Source of the DNA: Diacronema lutheri
Lineage: Eukaryota > Haptophyta > Pavlovophyceae > Pavlovales > Pavlovaceae
Direction of reading: 5' to 3'
NCBI GenBank assembly: GCA_019448385.1
Contig: JAGTXO010000065.1
Coordinates: 117,747 to 181,746, forward strand
Length of the DNA: 64,000 nucleotides
Shown: piece by piece, positions 1 to 11,074 of the stretch
How positions within the stretch are numbered: the first letter of the stretch is position 1
Layout: each line of letters starts with the position of its first letter
Position numbers and translations under genes: made by a program
Notes under the pieces: model-generated
Databases searched by the model: none
Seen by the model: only the letters and a program-made list of their open reading frames with translations
Told to the model about the DNA's origin: nothing

Positions 1-1
1 C

Positions 2-2514
2 GGCGACGACGGCGACGGCGGCGGCGGCGACGACGGCGGCGACGACGCCCACGCCGCGCTGCTCGCGCTACGGCTGCGCGTGCGGCGCGGTGCGTTCGTG
101 GCGGTGTGCGGCGCGACGGGCAGCGGCAAGTCGGCGCTGCTGCAGGCGCTCCTCGGCGAGCTGAGCGCTGCGCCGCCCACGCCGCGCGCGCGCGCGCCTG
201 ACGCGCGCGGAGGCGACGCGGCAGCCGACGTCGACGCCGACATCGACGCCGACGCCGACGTCGACGCCAACGGCTGGCGCGTGGGCGCAGCCGCGCAGCC
301 CGTCGTGCGCGGGCTGGTCGCATACTGCGCGCAGCGGCCATGGCTGCCGCCCGGCCCGCTCTGCGCCACCGTCGCCCTCCTCGCGCCCCCACTCGGCGAG
401 AATGCGGGCGCGGGCGCGCCCGGCTCGCCGCTCGGCGGCGCGCTGTACGCTGCGGCGCTGTCGGCGTGTCTCCTCGACGCGGAGGTGGGCGCGCTGCCTG
501 CTGGCCACTGGTCGTGGGTGGCGGACGGCGGCGCGAACCTGTCGGGCGGGCAGCAGGCGAGGCTTGCGCTCGCGAGGGCGTGCTATCTTGCCCTCTGTGC
601 AGAGGCGCGCGCCGACCCCATGGCGGCCGCGGCCGCGGCGGCGGACGAGGCGGCGCTGGCCGCCGGCTGCGAGCCCGCCCTGCTTAGCGCGCGCGGAGAT
701 GGGGGCGGCTCGGGCGAGGCGGCTCCGTCCGCGCGCGCGGCGGACGGCGTGCATGACGGCGCGACGTGTGGCCGCGGCACGGGCGGGGGCGGGGGCATTG
801 GCGACGTGGTCTGCCTGCTCGACGATCCGTTCGCCGCGCTCGACGCGCCCGTCGCGGCAGCGGTGCTGCAGCGCGCCATCGTGCGTATCCTCCTCCGCAG
901 GCGAGGCGCGCGCCCAGCCGCCAACACCGCCGCCGCCAACGACGACGACCACACGCCCACCGCCGCCGTCGGCACCGCGGCGGGTCGCGGGACGGTTGTA
1001 ATTGCCACGCACAGCGAGCACGTGCTGCGCGCGGCGGACCGCGTGCTCGTGCTCGCCAACGGCGCCATCGTTGCCGACGGGCCGCCGCACGCCGTGTGGC
1101 ACGCCGTGCACGCAGCGTGCGGCCTACGCGGCATGGGCAGTGCGAGCACGCGCGAGCGCGGCGGCGGCAGCCACGGCGACGACGGCGACGGCGACGACGA
1201 CGCGCCATTGGTTGAAGGCGCGCCGCCCGACCGGCTCGCCGCGGCGTTGGGCGGTGCGGGCGCGGGAGGCGCGGGAGGCGCGCGCGACGCCAACGATGCG
1301 CTGCGCGCGCGCGCGGCGCACGCCGCCGCGCGCGCCGCGGACGAGGCCCATGCCGCCGTGCTCGCGCAGCGCGGCGCGCGCGGCGGCTCGGCCGCGCTGT
1401 GCCTCGCGTACGTGCGCGCGGCCGGCGCGGGCCGCGTGGCGCTCGCGCTGCTCGCGTACGCCGCGTCGGGCGCGCTCCGCGTCGCCGCCGACCTCTGCCT
1501 CGCGCGCTGGTCCGCCGCGGCATCGCACGAGGCGCTGATCGCGGCTGACGCGCCACCCGCGCGCGCGCCTGGCGACGGCGGCGCGCGCACGCGACGTTCG
1601 CTAGAGTTGGCGTGGCTGTACGTGTGCCTCAACGGCGCGCAGCTCTGCGTGCTCGCGTTGCGCTACGTGGCCGTCTGCGCCGCCGCGCTCGCCGCCGCGC
1701 GCGCGCTGCACGCGCGCGCGCTGCGCGCGCTGCTCGCCGCGCCGCTCGCCCTCGCGCGCGCCGTGCCGGCCGCGCGGCTGCTCGATGTGCTCACGGGCGA
1801 GGTGGCGCGGCTGGACGGGCCGGCGCGGATGGGCGCGGGCCTCGCGCTCGCGTACGCGCAGCTCCTCGTCGGCAGCGCCGCCGTGCTCATCTGCGCGTCG
1901 CCCGCGTCGCTCGCGCCCGCGCTCGTCGCCGTTCACGCGTACGTGCGAACGGGCGCGCTCTACCGCGCGGCGGCGGCGCACGTGCAGCGGCGCGAGGTGG
2001 CGGCGCGCGGGCCGGTGTACGCCGCCGTTCTCGGCCACGTGAACGGCGCCGGCGTGCCCACGCTGCGCGCCGCACGCGCGCGCCGTGCCGCGCGCGCCAC
2101 GCTCGCCGCCGCGCTCGACGAGCACAGCGCAGCATCCTACGCCATCGTTGGTGTCGAAGGATGGCAGGCGGTGCGCGTCGGCGCGATCGGCCACGGCCTC
2201 GTGCTCGCCACCGCCGCGCAGGCCGTGCTCGCGCACGCGCGCGCGCTCTCCGACGCGGCCGACGCAGCCGTGGGCGGCGCCGAGGCTGCGGCGCGCGGCG
2301 ACGCGCTCGCCGCCGCGGCCGCGCTCGCGCGCGCGCGCGCCGTGCCCGGCGCCATCCTCGGCGCCGCGGCTTTCTCCGGCCTCTGCGTGCTGTGCGCGCG
2401 TCGCCGCGCGATTCGCCGCCGGCCGCCGCTCGACCGTCCCCGCCTTGTGACCACCGCCGCGGCGCTGCCCACCGCCCACCGCCCGCCCGACCGCCTGCGC
2501 CAACCTCCCCCCCG

Positions 2515-2545
<31 letters not shown>

Positions 2546-3977
2546 CCCTCACAGGTACGCGTGCCTCGTCTCGTTGCAGGTGTGTGCGCTCGCCGCGGCG
2601 CTTTCGCAGCTTGAGCTCGCGCTCGGCGCGGTCGACGGCCTCGTCGCCCTCTCCGCCGTGCCGCCCGAAGAGGCCGAGGCGGAAAAGGCAGAGCAGAAAA
2701 CAGGCAACGATGGCGGTCGGGCGGCGGACGGCGCAACGTCCCGCGGCGGCGGCGGCGACGGCGGCGGGACGTGGCTTGGAGACTCCGCGCCCCTCGTCGC
2801 GCGTGCTGCGCGCTTCTTCGGCTGGCGCGGCGGCGCGCGAGCCGGGCCGGGCGACGCGGAGCTGGCGTTGTGCGCGCGCCTGCTCGACCCGCCGCCCCTC
2901 GCGCGCGCGCACACGCAGCCGACCGCCGCGGCGCCGGGCGTGCGCGACGGCGACGGCGCGGACGAGGGCGCGCGCACGTCGGCGGGCAAATGCGCCGCCG
3001 TCCAAGGGCGCGCGCGTGGTGGTCTGCAGCTCGCGGCCATCGCGCTGCGTGCGCCGCGCCGGCCGCCCGCGTCGCCCGCCGACTCGCGCGCGCACGCCGA
3101 GCCGCCGCCGCCGCCTCCACCAGACGTGACCTTCGTGCGCGCGACTGTCCAGTACGGCCCCGGACTGCCACCCGCGCTTGACGCGCTCTCGCTCGCGCTG
3201 CGGCCGGGCGAGCGCCTCGGCCTCGCCGGACGGACGGGCGCAGGCAAGTCAAGCGCCTGCCTCGCGCTCATTCGCCTCGTCGAGCTGAGCGGCGGGCATG
3301 TGCTCATGGGTGGGCGCGATGTGCGCGATATGCCACTCGCCGAGCTGCGCGCGCTCGTCGCGCTCGTCCCGCAGCAGCCGCTCGTCCTCTCGGGCACCGT
3401 CGCTCACAACCTCGACCCGCCGCTCGCCCTCCACCCGGCCGAGCGGCCGCGGCTGCCGGCCGCACGGCGCGAACAGCTCGCGGCCGCGCTGCGCCGCGCC
3501 GGCCTTGGCCGCTGGGCGGACGCGCACGGCGGCGTGGACGCCGCGCTCGACGTCCAACTGGGCGACTGCGCCAGCGGCATCGCCGACGGAGAGTCGGAGG
3601 CGGTGCCGAATGCCGCCGCCATCGCCGTAGGGTGTGCCCCTGCGCGCGGCTCGCTGTCGGCGGGCGAGGCGCAGCAACTGTGCCTCGCGCGCGCGCTCGT
3701 GCGGCGCGCGCGCATCCTCGTGCTCGACGAGCCGACCGCGGCGGTGGACGCTGCGACAGAGGCGGCGCTGAGCGTCGCGCTCTCGCACGAGCTGCACGGC
3801 GCGTCGGTGCTGCTCGTCGCGCATCGCGTGAGGACGCTCCTTCGCTGCGAACGCGTCGCTGTGCTCGCCGCTGGGCGCCTCGTCGAGGAGGGCACGCCCG
3901 CGGAGCTGGTCGCCACGGTTGGCAGCGCAATGGGCGCGCTCCTCAAGCGGGCCGCTGGGCGTGAGGCTGGCGAGTAG
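2..3977 (+). CDS. ABCC-type ABC transporter, 5' end outside window
   Basis: The frame is open from the window start, so the N-terminal membrane domain is missing. Visible in order: nucleotide-binding domain 1 with Walker A (GATGSGKSALL), signature LSGGQQARLALARA and Walker B VVCLLDDPFAALD; a second hydrophobic membrane domain at about 1,390-2,390; then domain 2 with Walker A GRTGAGKSS, a degenerate signature LSAGEAQQLCLARA, Walker B ILVLDEPTAAVD and the H-loop LLVAHRV. The NBD1-TMD2-NBD2 order and the Q-loop contexts fit ABCC/MRP exporters, which move conjugated organic anions out of the cytosol or into vacuoles. An intron is inferred at 2387-2579 (donor TGC|GTGCTG, acceptor TTGCAG, phase 0), because domain 2 continues in another frame after it. 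That intron contains 30 consecutive C. Substrate cannot be told from sequence. Confidence 0.88.
2387..2579 (+). other. Intron of the ABC transporter gene with a C30 tract
   Basis: GT-AG intron inferred from the frame change between the last TMD2 helix and the linker to NBD2. A run of 30 C (2515-2544) lies before the acceptor and may serve as an extreme polypyrimidine tract. A second AG at about 2554 would give a different frame that does not lead into NBD2. Confidence 0.7.
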
Positions 3978-4095
3978 CAGGCGCGGGAACAGGCCCCGGA
4001 CTGAGCCACCGTGTCACGAAGGGGTGCCGAGCCCAGTGCATCATCAGTCGTCGCGCTTCACGCCTCTGACTGCCCCGTGCCCTGTGCAGCTTTTC

Positions 4096-5397
4096 TTAGT
4101 TGTGCACGCCAGCGGCCTCTGCGCTCACGCCGTCGGCGGGCGGCGGCGTGCAGAGCGCGCGCGCGATCCGCGTGAAGAAGGCGCAGCCCTCGCGCGGTGC
4201 AAACGAGATTCCCGTCGGTGGCAGCGCCTCCGCCGCCGCGCCGCGCAGCGAGCACGCGATGATGTCAAACTCGACCTCCGCGCTGCCATCTGACTCGTGC
4301 GCGCGCGGCGAGCATGGCGCGCTCTCCAAATTGGCTGCGCATCGCGCGAGCTGCTCGGAGAAGAGGGAGAAGCGGAGCTCATCACACGCACGGCCGCCAC
4401 GCTGCGTGCCGCGGCAGATCACGGCGGGGCCTGCTCGCGTGCAGCGCGCAATGGCGGCGGACGCGCTGCGTCAGAACGGCAGCGACGCTCGCGGCGCGCG
4501 CGGCGCTCGCGGCGCTCGCGGCGCGCGCGGCGCTCTCGGCGCTCTCGGCGCTCTCGGCGCGCGCGGCGCGCTCGCCATCGTCCGCCTGGACCACGTCGAG
4601 CGTCAGGCCGGTGAGAATCTCGTACATGCGCAGCCGCAGCACCACGCCCGCATCGAGCGGCGCGGCGCCTTGCGTCGTGGCTGGCGGCCGCTCCGCCGGC
4701 GAGGCTGGCGCTCCTGGCGGCGCCTTGCGCACGCGCTCGAGCTCGGCGAGCAGTCGGGCATTGTCGGCAACGAGCGCGTCGCGCTCGGCCACGATGGCCT
4801 CCACGCCGCCCACCGCGCCGCTGAGCTCGCCCATGTCGTCGAGAAGCTTAGCCTTCTCGGCTCGCAGCTTCCGGACGAGCACATCCGCCGCGCGCGCCGC
4901 GTCCGCGGCGCTTGCGAGCGCCTGGGCGTGCAGACGCTCAGGCTCAGTCTCACGGATTGCGCGGAACGCCGCGTGCTTCGAGCGCAACAGCTCGAGCTCT
5001 GCGGTGAGCTGCGCGCGCGCGAGAGCGCGCGGGGCGAGCGGCGCGCGCGCCACGTCGGACCGAGCGCGAGCGCCAGCTGCGCGCACGGGCTCGGATGCGA
5101 CGCAAACGGGAGGGGCGCTCGCGCATGCGCACGCAAGCGCCGCGCGCGCCCTACCTGCGCGATCTGCGCGTCCTTGTCGCCGCGCGCACTGGGCGCCACA
5201 GGCGCGGCCGGGGCGATGTCCGCCACGCCCGGCGCGCCAGCAGCGCTGCCGGCGAGGACGGGAGCGAGGCGGTGCTGGCGCTTGAGTACGCGAGCCTTGT
5301 ATTCGTCGAGCGCCGACGCGGACGGCAGCTCGCCGGTCTCGCCCGCCGCCGTCGCCGGCTTGCCCTCGGCGGCGCGTGCGCGCTTCTGGCCTGCCAT
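4096..5397 (-). CDS. Csm1/Pcs1-like chromosome segregation protein
   Basis: Three exons are inferred: 5397-5155, 5008-4463 (less certain 3' border) and 4401-4096. The first intron is clear: donor CAG|GTAGGG, acceptor GCGCAG, phase 0 on both sides. The spliced protein (about 364 residues) has a basic, disordered N-terminus (MAGQKRARAAEGK), a coiled coil from LTAELELLRSKHAAF to LLAELERVRK, and a C-terminal globular domain with LRMYEILTGLTLDV, DELRFSLF, VEFDIIAC, and LPPTGISFAPREGCAFF. The LYE-LTGL signature, the FxL strand and the LP...F...FF end match the Csm1/Pcs1 family (PF12539), RWD-like kinetochore crosslinkers of the monopolin complex. A low-complexity Ala/Glu/Ser stretch interrupts the globular domain near the second intron. 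Family call is by motif; a Spc24/25-type RWD protein is the main alternative. Confidence 0.6.
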
Positions 5398-5523
5398 GCG
5401 GCCAAGCTTTGCCTCGCCGCAAACTTTTCAAACGAGCGAGGCGGACCCGGACAGCCCCAAGCATGGGCGAGGGCCGCTCGGAGTGAACCAGTCCTCTGGC
5501 TGGCTTTCCCCATCGCCTCGCGC
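5398..5523. promoter_or_regulatory. Divergent promoter region between two start codons
   Basis: Only 126 bp separate the ATG of the Csm1-like gene (minus) and the ATG of the small membrane protein (plus). No TATA box is evident. Any control elements must be shared or lie inside the coding regions. Confidence 0.4.
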
Positions 5524-5886
5524 ATGGGCGAGGGCCTAAAGTGGGCGCTCATCGAGCTGGGCGGCTTCATCATGCTCATCGCGTGCGCGCGCCTCGCCGC
5601 CATCTATGAGGCCTCCAAGCACGGTGGCATCCGACCGTCCGAGCTCGAGGGCTTGATCGCGCAGCCCTCTGGCCCGTCCAACTTGCCCGCGGGCGGGCGC
5701 AGCGCGGACGAGGCTAGCGCGGACGAGGCTGAGAGGCCCGCCAAGACGCACAGCGTCTTCTCTGGCGTCTCGGTCAGTGCCAACTGCTGGCCCGCAAAGC
5801 CCAAGGGCCGACCGAGGGGCCGCGCGCGCGACTATGCGCCCGAGCTGGCGCCGCGCGAGACGGACCCGGAGTCGCTCGACGAGTGA
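5524..5886 (+). CDS. Small single-pass membrane protein, unknown
   Basis: 120 residues from the ATG at 5524. An N-terminal hydrophobic helix (WALIELGGFIMLIACARLAA) follows only six residues, then comes a hydrophilic tail with an Ala/Asp/Glu-rich patch (SADEASADEAERPAK) and a basic patch (KPKGRPRGRARD), ending in acidic residues. The layout suggests a signal-anchored protein with a cytosolic or lumenal tail. The frame is open further upstream, but in that part it runs antisense to the neighbouring gene and lacks protein-like composition. I do not recognise the family. Confidence 0.6.
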   Translation: MGEGLKWALIELGGFIMLIACARLAAIYEASKHGGIRPSELEGLIAQPSGPSNLPAGGRSADEASADEAERPAKTHSVFSGVSVSANCWPAKPKGRPRGRARDYAPELAPRETDPESLDE

Positions 5887-6252
5887 GCGCGCGCGGCCGC
5901 CGCCATGCGCGCGTGCGGGTGGCGCACGTACGCGTTGGCGCGGGCGACGCGCATCCGACTCCTCGCAGCACGACGCCTCGAGCCCGACCCCCCGGCGGCT
6001 GCGCGCTGCACGATGAGCGCGTGCCTCTGCGCCGCGCTCGGCCGTGCTGCTTCCGCGCCTCGCTCGGCCGTGCTGCGTCTTCGCGCTGTGCTATGCATGC
6101 GGCCGGCTGGTCGGCGCGCACCTGCCGGCACAGCGCGCCTAGCCACCATTGAAGCGGGGCTGAAAGCTGATCATCTCAGGTTCACGGCATGCACGTCAGA
6201 TCTGACGAGACGGGTGGTGCACGGCTCGCGACATTCTTCCCATCGACGTCAC
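5887..6252. other. Intergenic region, convergent 3' ends
   Basis: 366 bp between two convergent genes. It contains an imperfect short tandem duplication (CGCTCGGCCGTGCTGC twice, near 6038-6075). I see no gene in it; the long plus-strand open frame here is a GC-driven shadow. Confidence 0.5.
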
Positions 6253-6852
6253 TTAGAAGAGCTTCTGGCCGGTGACCAACTCCTGCGCCGTCATGCCCGC
6301 CACAGCGAGCATCGCGAGGCGCCCGTTGTTGATCTCGCGCGTCTGCATGCCCTTGAAGCCAGCCGGGTCGGACTTGGCCTTGGCCGCGCCGCCAAACAGG
6401 CCGAGGTCGCCCGGCACGCGGCCCGCCTTCATCTTCCAGAGCGCGTCGTTGGGGTCCTTGAACGTCGGCACGCTCGTCGCGATCTCGACGAGGCCGATGG
6501 CCGCGACGACGAGCGGCCAGAAGGTCTGGAGCGGCGTCTGCTGGAAGGCGAAGGCGGAGGGCGCGTCGATGTTGCCGCCGAAGAGCGGGTGGAACTGCTC
6601 GCCGACCACGAAGCCCGTCGCCGCGAGCATGGCCAGGCGGCCGTGCTTGATCTCGACCTCCTTGTAGCGCGCGTAGTCCGCCTGCTGCTCGCCGTTGGAC
6701 ATGAGCCCGGCGGGGTCAAAGTAGCCGAAGGGCGCCGACACGCCAGCATCACTCTTGATCTGCGGCGGCACGCTCGACATCGCGACCTTCGAGCTGCGCA
6801 CGGGCGCGGAGCCCGTGAAGGCGAGGAGCGAGGTGGAGAACGCGGCGATCAT
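6253..6852 (-). CDS. Light-harvesting chlorophyll a/c protein (FCP/Lhcf-like)
   Basis: 199 residues, intronless. Three membrane helices of the LHC family are visible. Helix 1 carries E67-I-K-H70-G-R72 and helix 3 carries E173-I-N-N176-G-R178; these are the paired Glu/Arg bridges and chlorophyll ligands typical of the family. A central helix (PLVVAAIGLVEIATS) lies between them. The N-terminal 25 residues (MIAAFSTSLLAFTGSAPVRS) look like a short plastid-targeting presequence; the mature part starts near SSVPPQIKSDAGVSAPFGYFDP. The protein collects light for the photosystems in the thylakoid. It is clearly distinct from the five-copy family at 30-36 kb. Confidence 0.95.
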   Translation of the reverse strand: MIAAFSTSLLAFTGSAPVRSSKVAMSSVPPQIKSDAGVSAPFGYFDPAGLMSNGEQQADYARYKEVEIKHGRLAMLAATGFVVGEQFHPLFGGNIDAPSAFAFQQTPLQTFWPLVVAAIGLVEIATSVPTFKDPNDALWKMKAGRVPGDLGLFGGAAKAKSDPAGFKGMQTREINNGRLAMLAVAGMTAQELVTGQKLF

Positions 6853-7145
6853 CGTGCGTGTTCGATGCAGGAATCGGCCGGCGCAGAATTAATTCGGGTG
6901 CCGACACTTTGTCCAGGATCTCGAAACCAGTGTGTGGACAGCGTGACTCGATACGCGCGTCGACGCCCTCGACGGCACGGCCGAAGGCTGCAAATCTCGC
7001 CGCCCGCGCTGGGTGCCGCACACGTGCACGCCATCGCGGCGAAATGCACAGAACGGACCAGAAGCCCTCTGAGCGGGCCGACCGCGCACACCGCCGACGT
7101 GTGGCACTTAGCGCAGCACCAGCTGCCAACTCCTCAATCGCATCA
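6853..7145. promoter_or_regulatory. Upstream region of the light-harvesting gene at 6253
   Basis: 293 bp between the ATG of the light-harvesting gene and the stop of the helicase gene, both on the minus strand. It must hold the promoter of the former and the terminator of the latter. It is less GC-rich locally (AGAATTAATTCGG near 6887). No further gene is seen. Confidence 0.4.
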
Positions 7146-8991
7146 TCACCACCTGGAGGCTGACCCGGCCGCGAGGCTCAGACCGCGCAGCACGAGGGCC
7201 GTGTGCGCGCGCGCGCGCTCCAGTCGCCCGGTCTTGCCGATCGCGCCGCGCCGCGCTCCGGGCGCTGTGCGCGCCGCTGTGCGCGCGCGCGCTGCCGCCA
7301 AACTCGCGGGCGCGCGGCGCGCCGCGGTCGCCGGTCGCGCCAATGGGCGTGCGCGCGCTCCTTCGGCGACGCGCTCGGCCGCGCGGGCTGAAGCGACGGC
7401 CGTGCGGAGTGGGGCGACGGCCGCTCGTGCGCGCGGCGCCACCGGACGCCGTCCGACAGCCGGACGCCATCCGACAGCCGGACGCCATCCGACAGCCGGA
7501 CGCAGTCCGACAGCCGGACGCCATCCGACAGCCGGACGCCGTCCGACAGCCGACGGCGTGGGCTGCACGGCGAGCACGCACGTGCGCTTGGACGCGCGGC
7601 TGCCGCCGGCGTCCGAGCCCGGCCAAGCTCGCGGCCGCGCCGGCGCGTGGGGCGTGCGCGCCTCAGGTGGGCGCGGCGCGCGCTCTACAGCGGCGTCGTC
7701 GCCGACGCGATCGCGCGGCGGCGCGCCGACGGGCTCGGCGGCGAGCGCGGCCGCAAAGCTGGTCTCCGCGTGCAGCAGCCCGCGCGCGCGCAGGTTGGCG
7801 ACGAAGTCGCGGATGCCCGGCGGCTCGGCCGCATCTGCGCCAGCAATAGCGGGCGCGGCGTACGGTGCGCGTGCCTCGAGCGTGGCGGCGTGGCCGAGGA
7901 GCAGCAGCGTTGACTGCGCGCGCGTGAGCGCCACGTTGAGCCGCCGCCCGTCCTTGAGAAAGCCAATGGTGCGCCCGCCGCCGCCGCTGCTGCCGCCGCC
8001 GCGGCTCTGCGATGTGAGCGGCGCGCGGACGCACGAGAGGAGGACAATGCGCGCCTCGCCGCCCTGCGCGGCGTCAACCGTCGAGACGGCGACGCCCGCC
8101 GCGCCCGCCTCGCGCAGCGCCGCGCGCAGCGCCCTCACCTGCGCCGCGTAGAAGGTGAGAACGAGCAGCTCCGACGCGCAGCCCACCCGCACGCGCCACA
8201 CGTCGCGGAGGTGCGCGACGACCACCGCGGCGAGCGCGGCCTCGGTTCGGTTGAGCAGCGAGCGGCCGTCCGCCTCCATCTCCTCTCGGCCCGATGCGAC
8301 GTCGACAAAGCCGACGGGGCCCAGCGCCGGCACGGACGGCGGCGGTGACAGCGGCGGCCGCGCGTGCCACGGCTCATGCCGCGTGAGGGCAGCGCCGGCA
8401 GATGCGAGGCCGGTGGGTGGGTAGAAGCTGGCACCGGGCCACGCGGCGATCTGCGGGTGCATGCGGTACTGCGCGGAGAGCACGCTGTACGCGTGGCCGC
8501 AGCGCAGCGCGAGCCGCTCGAAGGCGGACGCGCACAGCCCGGCGCGCGCGGCGGCGGGGGAAAGGAGGGTGGCGGGCAGCTGCTGCGGGTCGCCGACGAG
8601 CCACACGCGGCGCGGCGGGCACGCGCTGATCGGGATGAGCAGCTCGGGCTCGAGCGCCTGCGCGGCCTCGTCCACAAGCAGCAGCTCGCACCCGCACCCT
8701 CCCACACCCCCGTCGCCGCACTCTGCCGGCGCGCCGGGCTCGGTGGCGGCGGCGGTCTGCGCGTGTCGCGCGCCGCGCCAGCCGCCGCCACCGCCTCCGC
8801 CGCCGCCGCTGCCGCCACACGCGTCGCGCACAACTTGCCGCCCGGCGGAGCTGAGCGTGCAGAAGAGGAAGCGGGCACCGCGCACCAACTCGAGCACGAG
8901 CCGCTCCGCCTCGCTGACGCGCGCGCCGCCGCTTCCGCCACCGCCAACGCCGCCGCCGTCTGCGTCGGCGTCGCCGCCACCGCCCGCGCGC

Positions 8992-9037
<46 letters not shown>

Positions 9038-11027
9038 CGAGCGCGGCGCGAGGCGCGGTCGCGCCGCGAGCCGAGTCGGCGAGGGCGAGCGCGCCAATCA
9101 GCTGCGCCCACGCTTCGTTGGCAGCGTCGGCTGCGCGCGCGCGCTCGGCCGGCTGCGCGCCGCGCGACCTCGCGCGCGCGCGCAGCGCACGCCTTAATCG
9201 GCTCATCGGTGCGGAGACGACACGCTTCCAAAAGGCGGGCGCGCTGCCGCGCAGCAGCAGGCGCAAGGCGCCGAGCCGCTCGAGCGCCGCCGCGGCCCCC
9301 GCCGCCGCCGCAGCGTCGGCGGCGGCAGCCGCGCGCGCCTCGTCCGCCACGCTGCGCGCAAAGCTGTGCACGAACGCGCGGCGCACGGCCTCGCCCATCC
9401 CGCGCGGCGCGCGCTCGCCAATCGCCGCCGGCGCCACCGCCGCCGCCGCGCCCTCCACGCTCGCGTCGCGCGGCGTGAGCCGCTCCTCCACGCCGACGAG
9501 CGCGATGCGCGCAAGGGGCAGGCCGCACGCCGCGCCCGGCAGCGACGACCACGACCACGCGAAGCTCGCGTCCGGTGCGCCGTCGGCGCGGTGGGCGGCG
9601 GCGTCGTCAGCGCCGCCCGGGGCGCGCGGCGTGAGCTCGGCAAGCAGGCGCGTGAGCAACAGCAGCACCGCCTGGTTGGACGGCGCGCACACGAGCACGC
9701 GACGGCGGCCGCGCGGCGCGGGCCGTGCGGCGAGCGCGCACAGTAGCGCGACTATCGTCGACGTCTTGCCCGTGCCGGGCGGGCCCTGCAGCAGGCTGAG
9801 GCGGGAGGCGCGCGCGGCGCAGCCCGCGTCGAGCGCGCTGCTGCCTCCACTCTCAGCGTCGAGCGCGCTGAGGAGGTTGTCGACGACCGTGCGCTGCTCC
9901 GCCGTGAGCGCGGCGCGCGTGCGCGCCGCGGCGTCGGCGAGGGCGGCCGCGGCCGCCGCGCGCGCGCTGGCGTCGGCGTCGGCGTCGGCGGCCGCGTCGC
10001 CGCCCGCGTCAGCCCCGCCGCCGCCGGCGGCTCGGCCGACACCGGTCGTCTCGCGAGCGCCTCGCGCACGCGCGACGCAATTGCCGCCATCGTCTTCGGC
10101 GCAAAGGCCCTCGCCCATGGCCTCCGCCTCCACCTCCACCACCGCCTCCGCCTCCGCCTCCGCCTCCGCCTCCACCTCCACCTCCACCACCGCCTCCGCC
10201 TCCGCCTCCGCCTCCGCCTCCGCCTCCGCCTCCTCCGACTCCGAGTCGAAGCGCGTGTGCAGCGGCGGTGGCGCGCCGAGAAGCTCCGCCTCGAAAGGCA
10301 GCGCGCATGGCATGTGTTGCGCAGCTGCCCACATGCGCGAGCAGCTGAGCAGCGAGCAGATGCTCTCGCACTGCCACGCGCTGCCCACCCACGCGGCGGG
10401 CGCGACGCGCGAATCGTCCGCGCGCGCCAGCGCGCCGCCCGGCCGCGCGAGCCACCGCGACGAGAGCAGGAGCGCCAGGCGGACGCCGAGCGAATCCGCG
10501 CCGCGCGGCGCGTCGGCGGCCGAGGGCGCGACGACGATGCCGATGCGGCAGTCGAGCGCGCGCGCGCGCTCCGCCCCCTCGGCTCCTCCGCGCGCGCGCG
10601 CAGCGGCGGGGCGGAGGAGGAAGCAATCGCCCGGCCTGGCCGGCCGCGGCGGCGCACGCGCGCGCGCGCCGCCGAGCCCGCTGCGCGCGCTGCCGGAGAA
10701 CGCGCGGAGAACAATGCGCGCGGGCGGCGCGGAGAGAGGCGGCAGCGGCTGTCCGGCGTCCTCGTCGCTCTCGACCACCTCGAGCAGCGCGCGTCCGCCT
10801 CCGCCGGCGTCGCCGCGCGCGCCGCGCATTACGCCGTCGGCAAGGGTGAAGCGCGCCTCCTCGACGACAGGCGCCTGCATCGCGGCTCGGTACTCGGCGC
10901 GCGAGGCGAAGCGCGCGGGTAGCGGCACGAGCGGGAGTGGCGGCCGCTCGCCGAGCAGCTCACCGAGCGGCAGCTGCAGGAGGACCCGGGTCAAGGTCGG
11001 TGGGGGGTGCTTCCGGCCGCGCGCCAT
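7146..11027 (-). CDS. UPF1/Sen1-like superfamily 1 helicase
   Basis: 1,293 residues from the ATG at 11027. Helicase motifs in order: Walker A GPPGTGKTSTIVALL (about 9750-9790), DEAAQALEPELLIP (about 8650), GDPQQLPATLL, QYRMHPQIAAWP (about 8460), VDAAQGGEARIVLLSCVR and LNVALTRAQSTLLLLG (about 7920). These define the SF1B group with UPF1, Sen1/senataxin and IGHMBP2, which unwind RNA or RNA:DNA hybrids 5' to 3'. An acidic (EA/EV)n repeat precedes the helicase core, and Gly- and Ala-rich inserts break it. The C-terminus carries a hexapeptide repeat (AVGWRP) encoded by six 18-bp units. Senataxin-like function in transcription termination or R-loop removal is an inference; zinc-binding CH domains of UPF1 are not seen. 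Confidence 0.9.
7443..7550. repeat. Six 18-bp tandem repeats
   Basis: The unit CGGACGCCATCCGACAGC occurs six times with single-base variants. On the minus strand it encodes the C-terminal AVGWRP hexapeptide repeat of the helicase. Unit length is a multiple of three, so copy-number changes keep the frame. Confidence 0.9.
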
Positions 11028-11074
11028 CGCTCCCGCCAAGAAAGTCTCGCGGTGCGCGCCGGGCTCTCCGAAAA
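11028..11074. promoter_or_regulatory. 47-bp head-to-head promoter
   Basis: The start codons of the helicase (minus, 11027) and the reticulon-like gene (plus, 11075) are 47 bp apart. Both 5' leaders and any core promoter must fit here or overlap coding sequence, unless upstream exons were missed. Confidence 0.45.

Noticed and set aside
7443-7550. CRISPR-like array
   Set aside because: Units are contiguous 18-bp coding repeats without spacers in a eukaryotic gene.
5905-8151. Plus-strand open frame of 748 codons
   Set aside because: It is antisense to the light-harvesting gene and the helicase tail and shows no protein-like pattern.
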